A stretch of DNA of 64,000 nucleotides from Bacteroidales bacterium (GCA_016281015.1 JAEEHS010000020.1:26297-90296); one strand, 5' to 3'; counted from the first letter of the stretch, positions 9,075-18,143 are shown. The notes: generated by a model not told the origin, from the letters alone. Made by a program: numbers and translations.

Positions 9075-11015
9075 ATGAAAACAAAACAGTTTATTCCACT
9101 TTTCCTTGTCGTGTCGGCGGCGATGTTCTCCTGCAGCAAGGAAGCGAAGGCTCCGCAGGATGCGGAAATCCCCGATGTGGTCGTTACAGAAGGGAATTTT
9201 AGCCTGACAGCCTCCACGGATGCGGTAACGAAAACCGAACTTGGTTCGGACTTCTTTATCTACTGGAAATCGGGCGACGCTCTCAGCGTCTGGGAGGAAG
9301 GTAGTTCAGCGAACAACAATGTTCGTTTTGACCTGACCGCGACGTCGGTGGGGGAACGCATCGGAACTTTTACCGGCACACTTACTGCCGGCAGTGATCC
9401 GTTCAAACTCTACGCCGTATATCCCTACAAGGACAGTTATGCGTCTGATCCATCAGCTTTGACTCTCAGCCTTCCGTTGCAGGTGTCCCAGGTGTCAGAT
9501 GTCAATGGTGTGGTAGGGGCCAGCGATTTTATGTTCGGATCAGCCACTTTCAGCAGCAGCGATGAAAACTATTCCATGCGTTTCCGTTATCCTCTTGCCC
9601 TGCTGGACATTGTCGTGGACGGAACGGGCAGTTGCCTTAGCGGTGCTATCGCCGAGTCGGTGACCATTACCGCCAACACGGCCTTCGTGGGCGATGCCAA
9701 CGTGAATCTAACTACAGGTGCACTGGAACCAGCTGACGTGGATGCCGGAAAGCAACTGGTGATTAATTTCCCCGCTACGGCGAACATGTCCACGGCCCAG
9801 CATGCCTGGGTGGCCATCTATCCGGTGGATCTGACGAATGCGGATTGTTGCTTCGACCTCAAGATGACCAATGGCCAGGAGATCAAGTTCAATGTGAATC
9901 CGAAGAAGGCATTCGAAGAGCAAAAGATTTATACCATCAATCTGACCAATATCGACAAGCACGTAGACGACAGGAAGGCGCAGCCGATTTTCTTTGATCT
10001 GGTTGCTGCGAATAGCACCAAAGGATATAGCCTAAACCGTGCGAACTGCTATATGATTCCAGAGGGTGGTTATTACAAGTTTGCGGCTCAGAAGGTCGAT
10101 ATGACCAACGTCTTTACTGGGTCCAAGCCAGCCACTGATGGTTATACGGCTAAATGGCTTTGGGCGACCAGCAGTGAAGACAAGGTGGACTTTGTCAGTT
10201 TAGGAAACAGCGGAGCAGTGAATTTCCGTGCCCCGGCAAATGCAAATGGAAGTACAGTTCTGGCTGTGCTGGATTCGGATGGGAAAATTGTCTGGAGCTG
10301 GCATATCTGGTGTAAGCCGGAAAGCGAAATGGCGCCACATCATTATGGGCGGAATAATGCCTGGTTGATGTCAGACATCAATCTGGGGGCTACGTCCAAA
10401 AGCGGTACCGGAGCCTATGGCTTCTATTATCAGTGGGGCCGAAAGGATCCTTTCCCGGCCGACAAAGCCTCTTGTGTGTTCAATTCCGGGGTGTCCATCT
10501 CAGGTGTCTCTTCCAAGAATGCAGATGTCTCGTCGGATGCAATTGGATATACAGTCGCGCATCCGACTGTTTTCTTGTACGCCAATGATTATCGTACATG
10601 GATTTCCACGGCCTCACAGGCTGATGATGCACAGAGCCTCTGGAATAGTACTAACAGGAACAAGACAAATTATGATCCTTGCCCTGCTGGTTATTGCGTC
10701 CCGGTGCAGAATGGATATGCATGGTATACTGTCTTTACGGCATCGGCCATGACCTGGCAATCAGATGGAGTCATCTATACCGATCCGGCTTCAGTATCTA
10801 CATTCTACCCTGCCGGCGGCTATCTGAATGGAGGAACGCTGACAGATGCAGGTGTGACTGTACGTAACTGGGCGGCAAATTTGAGCGCGACGCCAGGCGC
10901 TACGACAAATATGCATGCGTATTCCCTGCTGATGACCCCTTCTTCCCAGAATGTCAAGATTAACGAAGCTGCACGCTCAGCATTCGGTCTTCCTGTCCGT
11001 TGTATGAAAATCTAA
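9075..11015 (+). CDS. Fimbrillin-like surface lipoprotein with C-terminal FISUMP-like region
   Basis: This 646-residue lipoprotein (lipobox MFSC) starts with the layout of Bacteroidales fimbrillin-family proteins: a Thr/Lys patch (TDAVTKTELG), an FFIYWKSGDALSVW strand, a YAVYPYKDSY strand, and an FRYPLALLDIVV strand followed by the ITANTAFVGDANVNL repeat-type strand. The C-terminal half carries GAYGFYYQWGRKDPFP and NYDPCPAGYCVP, motifs of the FISUMP (major paralogous) domain common in Bacteroidota surface proteins. In PULs such proteins are usually surface glycan-binding or adhesive lipoproteins. No catalytic signature is visible. It follows the GH105 gene by 18 bp and precedes a 42-codon reading frame. 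Confidence 0.8.
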   Translation: MKTKQFIPLFLVVSAAMFSCSKEAKAPQDAEIPDVVVTEGNFSLTASTDAVTKTELGSDFFIYWKSGDALSVWEEGSSANNNVRFDLTATSVGERIGTFTGTLTAGSDPFKLYAVYPYKDSYASDPSALTLSLPLQVSQVSDVNGVVGASDFMFGSATFSSSDENYSMRFRYPLALLDIVVDGTGSCLSGAIAESVTITANTAFVGDANVNLTTGALEPADVDAGKQLVINFPATANMSTAQHAWVAIYPVDLTNADCCFDLKMTNGQEIKFNVNPKKAFEEQKIYTINLTNIDKHVDDRKAQPIFFDLVAANSTKGYSLNRANCYMIPEGGYYKFAAQKVDMTNVFTGSKPATDGYTAKWLWATSSEDKVDFVSLGNSGAVNFRAPANANGSTVLAVLDSDGKIVWSWHIWCKPESEMAPHHYGRNNAWLMSDINLGATSKSGTGAYGFYYQWGRKDPFPADKASCVFNSGVSISGVSSKNADVSSDAIGYTVAHPTVFLYANDYRTWISTASQADDAQSLWNSTNRNKTNYDPCPAGYCVPVQNGYAWYTVFTASAMTWQSDGVIYTDPASVSTFYPAGGYLNGGTLTDAGVTVRNWAANLSATPGATTNMHAYSLLMTPSSQNVKINEAARSAFGLPVRCMKI

Positions 11016-11028
11016 ATGAATGTGCTTT

Positions 11029-11157
11029 ATGGAAAAGAAAATATACGAAGAGCCTGCCTGCATACAGACAATGGTTTACATGGAACATATTATCTGCGGC
11101 AGTAATTACGAAGTCAAGATCGAACAGGAGGAGGACGATATCTTGTGGGGGGAATAA
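11029..11157 (+). CDS. Short acidic peptide (42 residues) of unknown function
   Basis: A 42-codon frame begins with MEKKIYEEP and ends in EEDDILWGE. It fills the gap between the fimbrillin-like gene and the GH28 gene. Its stop codon shares one base with the GH28 start (TAATG), a coupling seen between real co-translated genes. There is no signal peptide or transmembrane segment. A Cys-Gly-Ser (CGS) sits in the middle, the tail is very acidic, and Trp-Gly closes it. From general knowledge, Bacteroidales genomes contain many short proteins of this layout (basic 'K-Y-x-x-P' start, mid Cys/Ala-Ser, acidic Trp-containing tail) next to surface lipoprotein genes. I infer that this is one of them. The function is unknown. 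Confidence 0.55.
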   Translation: MEKKIYEEPACIQTMVYMEHIICGSNYEVKIEQEEDDILWGE

Positions 11158-12548
11158 TGGTCCGGTTCATTCGTAATATCATCAGACTGTCTTTCGCCGT
11201 CGCTCTGGCAGCCCTTCCGGCCTGTACCGGAAGGTTGCCGGAGGGCGCGAAGGCGGTTCTTGCCCGAATCCATGCGCCGGAATTCCGCGCCGTGGATTAT
11301 CCGGCCGAGGATTTTGGCGCCGTCGCGGACAGCGTCACAGACTGTCGGGAGGCCATCAATGCGGCTATTACCCGTTGCAGCGATGAAGGCGGTGGCCGTG
11401 TCGTCCTCCCTGTCGGAAAAGTCTTTTGTAAGGGTAGCGTCAATATCAAGAGTAACGTCAATCTTCATATCCCGGAAGGTTGCGAGCTTGTTTTCAGTAG
11501 TAACCCTCTTGACTATTTGCCGGAAGAACTGACGGTTTGGGAAGGAACACAGATGTACAATTACGCTTCCTTCCTTCGTGCAGACCACTGCAACAATATC
11601 GCTATCACCGGGAAAGGAGTGATTAATGGCAACGCCCGGAATGGATTTGCAAGAATGCGTCCCCAGCGTTCTGCCCAGCAAGATACGCTCCGCCAAATGG
11701 GCATCGACCTTGTCCCCGTTAGGGAACGCTTCTTCGGCGCCCGCTCCATTATGCCGCCCAATATGATTGAGCCTTTTGGCTGCAAGAATGTGCTGATTGA
11801 AGACATTACCATCCACGACAGCCCTTATTGGGTCATTCATCCGCTTTTCTGTGACAACGTGACGGTACGTGGCGTTACCATTGACAGTTGGAATCTGAAC
11901 AATGACGGCTGCGATCCCGAGTACAGTACCAACGTGCTGATAGAGAACTGCGTGTTTCATACGGGCGACGATGCCATCGCCATCAAGGCCGGACGAGATC
12001 AGGATGCATGGAGAATTGGTCAGAAAACGGCGGGAATCATCATTCGCAACTGCGAATTCAGTTCCCGCTGCAACGGGCTTTGTATCGGAAGCGAAATGGC
12101 GGCAGGTGTGGAGAATGTCTATATGTATGATGTTCATGTCGGATCCTGCCACAGCGCGATCTATTTCAAGTCAAATCTTGACAGGGGAGGTTTTATTCGC
12201 AATGTTTGGGTGGATGGGATTGCCATCGACTCTGTCCGCACGGCCTTCATCCGTTTCGAAAACAATTATCACGGAGGAAGGGGAGGGTTCCATCCGACAC
12301 GATTTGAGAATTTCAGAATCAGCAATATCCGCGGCGGGAAATCGAAGGAATGCGGATTCTATGCCATCGGTGTGGAAGGATATCCGATACGGAACATAGC
12401 TTTGGAAAATATCACCTTCGAGGATTGTAAAACTGCATATACCCTTGTCAATACTGAGGATATTAGTTTTGACCACGTTTCCATCAATGGACGGGTACTG
12501 CCTCGCGTGCCGGACGATACGGAGGCCTCTCAACTAAGAACTGATTGA
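11157..12548 (+). CDS. GH28 polygalacturonase-type glycoside hydrolase (lipoprotein)
   Basis: This 463-residue right-handed beta-helix enzyme of family GH28 hydrolyses alpha-linked galacturonic acid in pectin backbones. It begins with the pectate-lyase-superfamily repeat AEDFGAVADSVTDCREAINAA. The catalytic Asp motifs are visible as NNDGCDPEYS (about 247-256) and TGDDAIAIKAGR (about 268-279), followed by CNGLCIGSEMAAGV (about 304) and YFKSNLDRGGFIRNVWV (about 337). In classical GH28 the third motif is G-H-G and the fourth R-I-K; here they read C-N-G and Y-F-K, so the subsite chemistry may differ from that of standard endo-polygalacturonases. The ATG at 11157 overlaps the preceding stop and starts a lipoprotein signal (LPAC). 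A GTG at 11145 would add four residues. Confidence 0.93.
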   Translation: MVRFIRNIIRLSFAVALAALPACTGRLPEGAKAVLARIHAPEFRAVDYPAEDFGAVADSVTDCREAINAAITRCSDEGGGRVVLPVGKVFCKGSVNIKSNVNLHIPEGCELVFSSNPLDYLPEELTVWEGTQMYNYASFLRADHCNNIAITGKGVINGNARNGFARMRPQRSAQQDTLRQMGIDLVPVRERFFGARSIMPPNMIEPFGCKNVLIEDITIHDSPYWVIHPLFCDNVTVRGVTIDSWNLNNDGCDPEYSTNVLIENCVFHTGDDAIAIKAGRDQDAWRIGQKTAGIIIRNCEFSSRCNGLCIGSEMAAGVENVYMYDVHVGSCHSAIYFKSNLDRGGFIRNVWVDGIAIDSVRTAFIRFENNYHGGRGGFHPTRFENFRISNIRGGKSKECGFYAIGVEGYPIRNIALENITFEDCKTAYTLVNTEDISFDHVSINGRVLPRVPDDTEASQLRTD

Positions 12549-12554
12549 TTAACT

Positions 12555-13646
12555 ATGCTGAAAAAACTTGTTCTTCCCCTAGTCCTGGCCTTTTTGGGGA
12601 TGGTATCCTCTTATGCCCAGGACTATGTGTATACCGATGCCACAACGCTTCCTGTGTTTGGAAAAGTATGCGATAGTACATACGAATCCTTTTCAAGGCT
12701 TCCAGCCTCGCTGGAAGGAAGCATCCGTCCTGCCGTATGGAAACTCGGCCGGAACAGCGCAGGTATTTATGTCCGTTTTCGTTCAGATGCCGGAGTCTAT
12801 GATTTTCGATGGTATTCACTTTTTGTGACGCCATCTGTTAACATGACTGCCTGCACGGTACGTGGCCTCGCTCTTTACGTTTTTGACGAGGGAGAATGGG
12901 TCTATGTGAATACAGCGCGTCCTCCCAAAGGTGGGAATGAGGCATCATACAAAATTGGCTGTTCTAAATTGAAGGGCAGCATGCACGAATATATGGTGTA
13001 CCTGAGCCTGTATGACGGGGTGGGCAAATTGGAGATAGGAGTGCCGGAGGGTTACAGCGTTGAGGCCCCTCAACTGAATTCTCCACGAAAAGAGAAGGCC
13101 GTCGTCATGTATGGGACCAGCATTCTGCAGGGCGCCAGTTCGTCGCATCCGGGAATGTGCGGCACGGCACAGTTATCACGGATACTTGACCGGCAGGTAA
13201 TCAATCTGGGCTTCAGCGGGAACGCTCTTCTGGATATGGAAATTGCCCGCTTGATGGCAGCATACCCGGATCCTGGTGTGTTTGTGCTGGATAATACCCA
13301 GAACGGAACGCCGGAATTGTATCTGGAAAAGGAGGCGGATTTTTATCGCATTCTCCGTGCAGCCCATCCTGATGTCCCGGTAGTATTTGTGGACCATCCG
13401 AATTATCCTGGAATCCGCTTCGATGAGGGACGGGACAAAATGATTCGGGAAAAGAATCAGGCTTTCCATAAAGTTTTCGACGATCTCGTTGCGGCCGGAG
13501 AGAAGAACATCTATATGGTGAGCTCGATGGAGATGCTCGGACAAGATAATGTGGGCACGGTGGAAGGCGTCCATTTCACGGATATAGGTTTTGTTTCTTA
13601 TGCCAACACCTTGGCTCCCATTCTTGCGAAGTTGCTTCTGAATTGA
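12555..13646 (+). CDS. SGNH/GDSL hydrolase with N-terminal jelly-roll module (putative carbohydrate esterase)
   Basis: This 363-residue secreted protein has a signal peptide (cleavage after SSYAQ). An N-terminal beta module (about 24-175) is followed by an SGNH hydrolase domain. The nucleophile block is MYGTSILQG (Ser about 189), the Gly block is NLGFSGNALLD, the Asn block is VLDNTQN, and the last block is EGVHFTDIGF. In the usual family pattern this last block is D-x-x-H; here the acid position is Glu (about 337) with His about 340. Homologues in PULs are acetylesterases that deacetylate pectic or other plant glycans. It lies 6 bp after the GH28 gene and 4 bp before the next hydrolase, consistent with one transcript. 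The C-terminal half of the 38219-39934 gene has the same two-module layout. Confidence 0.85.
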   Translation: MLKKLVLPLVLAFLGMVSSYAQDYVYTDATTLPVFGKVCDSTYESFSRLPASLEGSIRPAVWKLGRNSAGIYVRFRSDAGVYDFRWYSLFVTPSVNMTACTVRGLALYVFDEGEWVYVNTARPPKGGNEASYKIGCSKLKGSMHEYMVYLSLYDGVGKLEIGVPEGYSVEAPQLNSPRKEKAVVMYGTSILQGASSSHPGMCGTAQLSRILDRQVINLGFSGNALLDMEIARLMAAYPDPGVFVLDNTQNGTPELYLEKEADFYRILRAAHPDVPVVFVDHPNYPGIRFDEGRDKMIREKNQAFHKVFDDLVAAGEKNIYMVSSMEMLGQDNVGTVEGVHFTDIGFVSYANTLAPILAKLLLN

Positions 13647-13650
13647 TAAT

Positions 13651-15861
13651 ATGAACGTGTTAATTGTCTTATTACTTGCCGGGACACTTCTCACTAACTC
13701 ACATGATGTTACCTCTTTGAAATCCTGGGGGCCGTACTCAAAAATGTACTCCGGGATTTCCCATATTGAGGATGTAGATAGCGGGAATCTGGTGGAAATC
13801 GCCCTGGTGCCAGGGCTGTATCGCCGTTCTTACCTGGTGCCGAATGCATTGTATGAATCGGGTTGTCTTCCCTGGAGAGTAACACCACAGATGGACCATA
13901 TCTGTTGGCGATATGAATTGGAATGGAAGGATCGTGTATATGTGGATGCGACATACCATGTGGTAGATGACAATCATGTGCTTTTGCAGATGGATTGTGT
14001 AAATGCCACGGAGGTGCCGCAGAACATCCTGTTACAGACGATGGCGTCTGTGCACTTTGCGGATGGAGCGACCACTGACAAGGAAGATTACTTTCCCATC
14101 TGGGAAGAGCACGGACAGGATTTCGTCGTAAAATACAAGGCCATGGACAAATGGTACGGCATTGCGACCAACTATCCTTTTTCTTCGGTTAAGCGATACG
14201 AGAACGGTCTTTTGGATGTCTTTCTCCGGAGGACGGTTCACAGACATCCTCCCGTTTGCTTCCATGGTGACAATCAGGGACACTATACAGCTGAATTCCA
14301 ACGTCCTGTGGTCTTGGCCCCCCAGTCTGATACGACCATTTGGAATCTGATTGTATGCGGTGACAAGGAGTTTGTTACCGCAGAGATCCAGTCTTTTCAC
14401 GCGGATGAAACTGCTTTTGTGTCTTCGGTACCTGCCCTCGAACCGGATAATAGGCTTCCTTTTGGTGAACAGTATTCGTTCGGTGAGCAGATTATTGAGG
14501 CGACCCTTCTAACCAATATCGCTTATCCCATTGTTGCAGAAGGTCAGAATATCCGTCATTTTACTCCGGGAAAGAACTGGAACAGTCTTTATACATGGGA
14601 CTCGGGCTTTATCTCCTGGGCGTTAGCCTGTCTGGATCCGGTCAAATCCTTTGAAACTATACGTGCCTATACAACGGCGCCTGGCTCAGAGCAAGCCTTC
14701 ATCCACCATGGAACGCCCCTTCCAACGCAATTTTTCGCTTTCGAAGACTTGCTTTCCAAGACATCGGACTGGGAAATGGCTGTGTTTATGTATCCGAGGC
14801 TGAAACAGTATTACGACTATTTTGCCGGGCATGATTCCCGCTCCCGGACAATGATGCCATCGGGTTTTGTCCGGACATGGGATTTGTGGTATAGTACGGG
14901 AGGTTGGGATGATTACCCTCCTCAACACTGGCTTCGCTCCCATCAGGATTTGTATGCGAGCGTCGCTCCAGTCGTATCCACCTCTTATTATCTCCGAGCA
15001 GCGAAGATCTTGAGAATGATGGCTGCTCATCTGGGTTACAAGGCTGATATCCGCCAGTATGACCGCGATATCCAAAAGATGAAGTCGGCCATTTTGGACT
15101 ATGCATGGGATCCTGAAACAGCCTATTTCTCTTATGTGGTTCATGATGCTTCCGGTCACCCTTCGGGCATCTTAAAGGCTTCAGATGGAAGCAATTTCAA
15201 TCAAGGTCTGGATGGCGTGAGCCCTTTGGTTGCCGGGATCTGTACGCCGTCCCAAAAGGCGGAACTCCTGGATAATATTTTTACGGAAGGCCGTCTTTGG
15301 ACCCCTTATGGTATCAGTACGGTGGATAGAAGGGCTTCCTATTATTCCATGGAGGGTTACTGGAATGGATGTGTCTGGATGCCGCATCAATTACTCCTGT
15401 GGAAGTCCATGCTCGATATGGGACTGCCTGAGCGGGCCAGACAGATTGCATTTACGGCACTTGAGACATGGAAGAAAGAGACGGCTCTGACTTACCTTTC
15501 GTTTGAGCATTTTATCATTGCTTCTGGGAGAGGGGCCGGGTGGCATAATTTCTCTGGTTTATCTTCACCTATGATAAACTGGTACTACAGTTATTTTAAG
15601 CCAGGTACTGTCAGTACCGGCTTTGATACGATCTGCGTTAATCAGGTCTTTGGCGTGGACGCTTCTTCTTTCCGAACGCAACTGCTCTTTGATAAAGACT
15701 CTTATGGTAATGCTACGTCCATATTGGTCTGTATGGATCCGGAAAAGGAGTATCGTGTGACACTGGATGGTCGTCCGATAGCCTATTCGTCGCCATTCAA
15801 GGGATTGCTGGAGATTACCATCCAGTCCAGAGCGGGCTATCACACGTTGGAAATCAAATGA
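13651..15861 (+). CDS. GH63/MGH1-like alpha/alpha-barrel glycoside hydrolase
   Basis: This is a 736-residue protein with a short hydrophobic N-terminus (signal peptide). It has a beta-rich N-terminal domain to about residue 260 and an alpha/alpha-barrel domain after it. The barrel shows LYTWDSGFISWALACLDP (about 311-328), a PLPTQFFAFEDLL segment, GGWDDYPPQHWLRSH and the late GYWNGCVWMPHQLLLW. These match the GH63-like (mannosylglycerate hydrolase-type) and trehalase-like clan, where the acid is an Asp after Trp and the base a Glu in the last third. I infer an exo-acting alpha-glycosidase; the sugar cannot be read from the sequence. It sits between the SGNH and GH89 genes and overlaps the next start by 4 bp. 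Confidence 0.72.
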   Translation: MNVLIVLLLAGTLLTNSHDVTSLKSWGPYSKMYSGISHIEDVDSGNLVEIALVPGLYRRSYLVPNALYESGCLPWRVTPQMDHICWRYELEWKDRVYVDATYHVVDDNHVLLQMDCVNATEVPQNILLQTMASVHFADGATTDKEDYFPIWEEHGQDFVVKYKAMDKWYGIATNYPFSSVKRYENGLLDVFLRRTVHRHPPVCFHGDNQGHYTAEFQRPVVLAPQSDTTIWNLIVCGDKEFVTAEIQSFHADETAFVSSVPALEPDNRLPFGEQYSFGEQIIEATLLTNIAYPIVAEGQNIRHFTPGKNWNSLYTWDSGFISWALACLDPVKSFETIRAYTTAPGSEQAFIHHGTPLPTQFFAFEDLLSKTSDWEMAVFMYPRLKQYYDYFAGHDSRSRTMMPSGFVRTWDLWYSTGGWDDYPPQHWLRSHQDLYASVAPVVSTSYYLRAAKILRMMAAHLGYKADIRQYDRDIQKMKSAILDYAWDPETAYFSYVVHDASGHPSGILKASDGSNFNQGLDGVSPLVAGICTPSQKAELLDNIFTEGRLWTPYGISTVDRRASYYSMEGYWNGCVWMPHQLLLWKSMLDMGLPERARQIAFTALETWKKETALTYLSFEHFIIASGRGAGWHNFSGLSSPMINWYYSYFKPGTVSTGFDTICVNQVFGVDASSFRTQLLFDKDSYGNATSILVCMDPEKEYRVTLDGRPIAYSSPFKGLLEITIQSRAGYHTLEIK

Positions 15862-18077
15862 TTAGTTTTTGCCGTATGAAAACAATCCGATTCCTCCTGA
15901 TTCTTTCCTGCTTCCTCGAGGCCGTTGCATGCTCACCGAAACGAACTTGGTCAGATGACCCTCAAGTGGCAGCTGTGGAGCAGCTTTGTGAGCGACTCCT
16001 TCCTAGACAAAGTAAATCTATCTATTTTACGATAGAACCGGCAGACGAAGAGTTCTATGCTTTGGAAACTGAGGACGGGCGCCTGCATATTAGCGGGAGC
16101 AGTGTAAATGCCTTGGCTCGGGGACTGGGAGACTATCTCCGGGACTGGTGTCACATCGGCGTGACCTGGTTTGTTAGAGACAAAGTACAAGAACCGCGGC
16201 GTTTGCCCTCAGTCGAGGGGCGCGTACAGCGCAGGGCTTTGCTGGACAAGCGTTTCTTTCTAAATTACTGTACCTATGGCTACAGTCTCCCATGGTGGAA
16301 ATGGGAAGACTGGGAACGCCTGATTGACTGGATGGCGTTGCATGGGGTGACGTTGGCCCTGGCCAACACCGGACAGGAGAGCGTCTGGTTAGAGACCTGG
16401 CAAGAGTTTGGGCTGAGTGAAGAGCAGATTCGTTCTTATTTCACAGGTCCTGCCTATCTTCCTTGGCACAGGATGACGAATATAGACCATTGGCAGGGGC
16501 CTCTGCCACAAAGTTGGTTGGATGGGCAGTTAGCGCTCCAGAAGAAGATTATAGCCAGGGAGAATTCATTGGGAATATCTCCTATTCTGGGCTCATTTAC
16601 GGGGCACGTTCCGGCCGCCTTGAAGGAAAAGTATCCAAAGGCCCAGATAGAAAGACTGAATCGCTGGTCCAGTTTTGATCAAGCCTATAGTGCATGGTAC
16701 TTGAATCCGGCCGATTCTCTGTTCAGGATTATTCAGAGCACTTTCTTAGAAAAGCAGAAAGAGGCTTTCGGCGGGGACTGCCATATCTATGGCGCCGATC
16801 TATTCAACGAGGTCAATCCACCCTCTTGGGAACCGTCCTATCTATCAGAGGCCGCACGTCTTACCTATGACGCCCTTCGCGAAAACGATCCCGAAGCGAT
16901 ATGGCTTCAGATGAGCTGGCTGTTTTGGCACAAGAGGAACATGTGGACTCCTGAGCGGATTGAGGCGTATATCAAACCAGTCCCCAAAGACCGTCTGATT
17001 ATGCTCGACTATTTCTGCGAGAATGTGGAAATATACCGTCAGACGGATAATTTCTATGGGCAAGACTTCATTTGGTCTTATCTGGGAAATTTCGGTGGAG
17101 CCACCATGATGGCCGGGAACTTTGAGGACATCTCCATGAAATTGGACCGAGTGTATGCCGATGCTCCGGACGAGTGTGTCGGTATCGGATGCACGCTGGA
17201 GGGATTGGACGTAAATCCTATCATGTACGAGTATGTGCTGGATAGGGCTTGGGAGCGATTAGGGGATGACGCTTCCTGGATAGAGCGCTATGCTGACTGT
17301 CACTCAGGGAAGTCAGATGAGCATGTCCGGAAAGCTTGGAAAATAGTATGTGAAAAAGTGCAGAAACAGAAATCCGGACACGTGGTCTCGCAGATTCCTG
17401 CCAGGCCCCGTCTGGACGGACAGGCGAAATGGAACATCCCTTCTTCGGCTTACAGCAATCTTGACCTCCTTGATGCCTGGGGGGAACTCCTCCAGGCGGA
17501 TGGCTGCCAGACACCGGAGTATAGGTTCGACTGTGTAAACTGGGCGAGGCAGTGCCTGGATAATTATTTTACGGAACTCTATGCCGGACTCCGGGAAGAT
17601 TATGCGGCCGGTGATTTAGAGGGTGTGTCTGCCAAAGGCGCCCGCATGATGGAGATTCTTCGGGATGTTGACAAACTGGTTGCCAGTGATGCCTATTTTC
17701 TGATGGGAAAATGGATATCAGATGCCCGCTTATGGGGAACGACTGAGGTGGAAAAGAATTATTATGAAACAAATGCCCGTATGCTTCTGACGTGCTGGGG
17801 AGAGAAAGGAAAGATCCTCAATGATTATGCGAATCGGGACTGGAACGGTCTCATCGGAACTTACTACCTGCCCCGGTGGGAGAAATTCATCACAGGTCTA
17901 TCGGAGAGTCTCCGCAGTGGTGAACCCTTTGATGAAGCCGCTTTTCTGGCTTGGTGCAGTGATTTCGAATGGGAATGGGCCCATAGTTTCAGTAAGATGC
18001 CATCTAAACCCGTGGGTAATCCATGCAGGCTATCGCGGGCACTTTATGAAAAATACAAGGAGTATATTCGAGCGTAA
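15858..18077 (+). CDS. GH89 alpha-N-acetylglucosaminidase (NAGLU-type)
   Basis: This 739-residue lipoprotein (lipobox AVAC) belongs to family GH89, which releases terminal alpha-linked N-acetylglucosamine. The N-terminal small alpha/beta domain has SGSSVNALARGLGDYLRDW. The catalytic TIM-barrel starts near RFFLNYCTYGYSLPWWKWEDWERLIDWMALHGV, a hallmark of the family. The two catalytic glutamates are visible in FNEVNPPSW (Glu318) and GCTLEGLDVNP (Glu448), matching the spacing of human NAGLU (Glu316 and Glu446). The C-terminal all-alpha domain runs to the end. The ATG at 15858 overlaps the preceding stop; an ATG at 15876 starts the signal peptide more tightly. It is the last gene of the PUL and is followed by a strong terminator. 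GH89 is unexpected next to pectin enzymes. Confidence 0.95.
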   Translation: MISFCRMKTIRFLLILSCFLEAVACSPKRTWSDDPQVAAVEQLCERLLPRQSKSIYFTIEPADEEFYALETEDGRLHISGSSVNALARGLGDYLRDWCHIGVTWFVRDKVQEPRRLPSVEGRVQRRALLDKRFFLNYCTYGYSLPWWKWEDWERLIDWMALHGVTLALANTGQESVWLETWQEFGLSEEQIRSYFTGPAYLPWHRMTNIDHWQGPLPQSWLDGQLALQKKIIARENSLGISPILGSFTGHVPAALKEKYPKAQIERLNRWSSFDQAYSAWYLNPADSLFRIIQSTFLEKQKEAFGGDCHIYGADLFNEVNPPSWEPSYLSEAARLTYDALRENDPEAIWLQMSWLFWHKRNMWTPERIEAYIKPVPKDRLIMLDYFCENVEIYRQTDNFYGQDFIWSYLGNFGGATMMAGNFEDISMKLDRVYADAPDECVGIGCTLEGLDVNPIMYEYVLDRAWERLGDDASWIERYADCHSGKSDEHVRKAWKIVCEKVQKQKSGHVVSQIPARPRLDGQAKWNIPSSAYSNLDLLDAWGELLQADGCQTPEYRFDCVNWARQCLDNYFTELYAGLREDYAAGDLEGVSAKGARMMEILRDVDKLVASDAYFLMGKWISDARLWGTTEVEKNYYETNARMLLTCWGEKGKILNDYANRDWNGLIGTYYLPRWEKFITGLSESLRSGEPFDEAAFLAWCSDFEWEWAHSFSKMPSKPVGNPCRLSRALYEKYKEYIRA

Positions 18078-18109
18078 AATGTAATTGCTTGATTAGTAGC
18101 TGTTTGCTA

Positions 18110-18143
18110 AAAATCGTCTATGTAAATGAACATAGACGATTTT
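18110..18143 (+). terminator. Rho-independent terminator closing the PUL
   Basis: A perfect 13-bp inverted repeat (18110-18122 and 18131-18143, AAAATCGTCTATG pairing with CATAGACGATTTT) encloses an 8-base loop and ends in a T run. It lies 32 bp after the GH89 stop. The A tract on the left arm would also let it work in the other direction. The 95 bases after it, to 18238, hold nothing I can identify. Confidence 0.88.
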
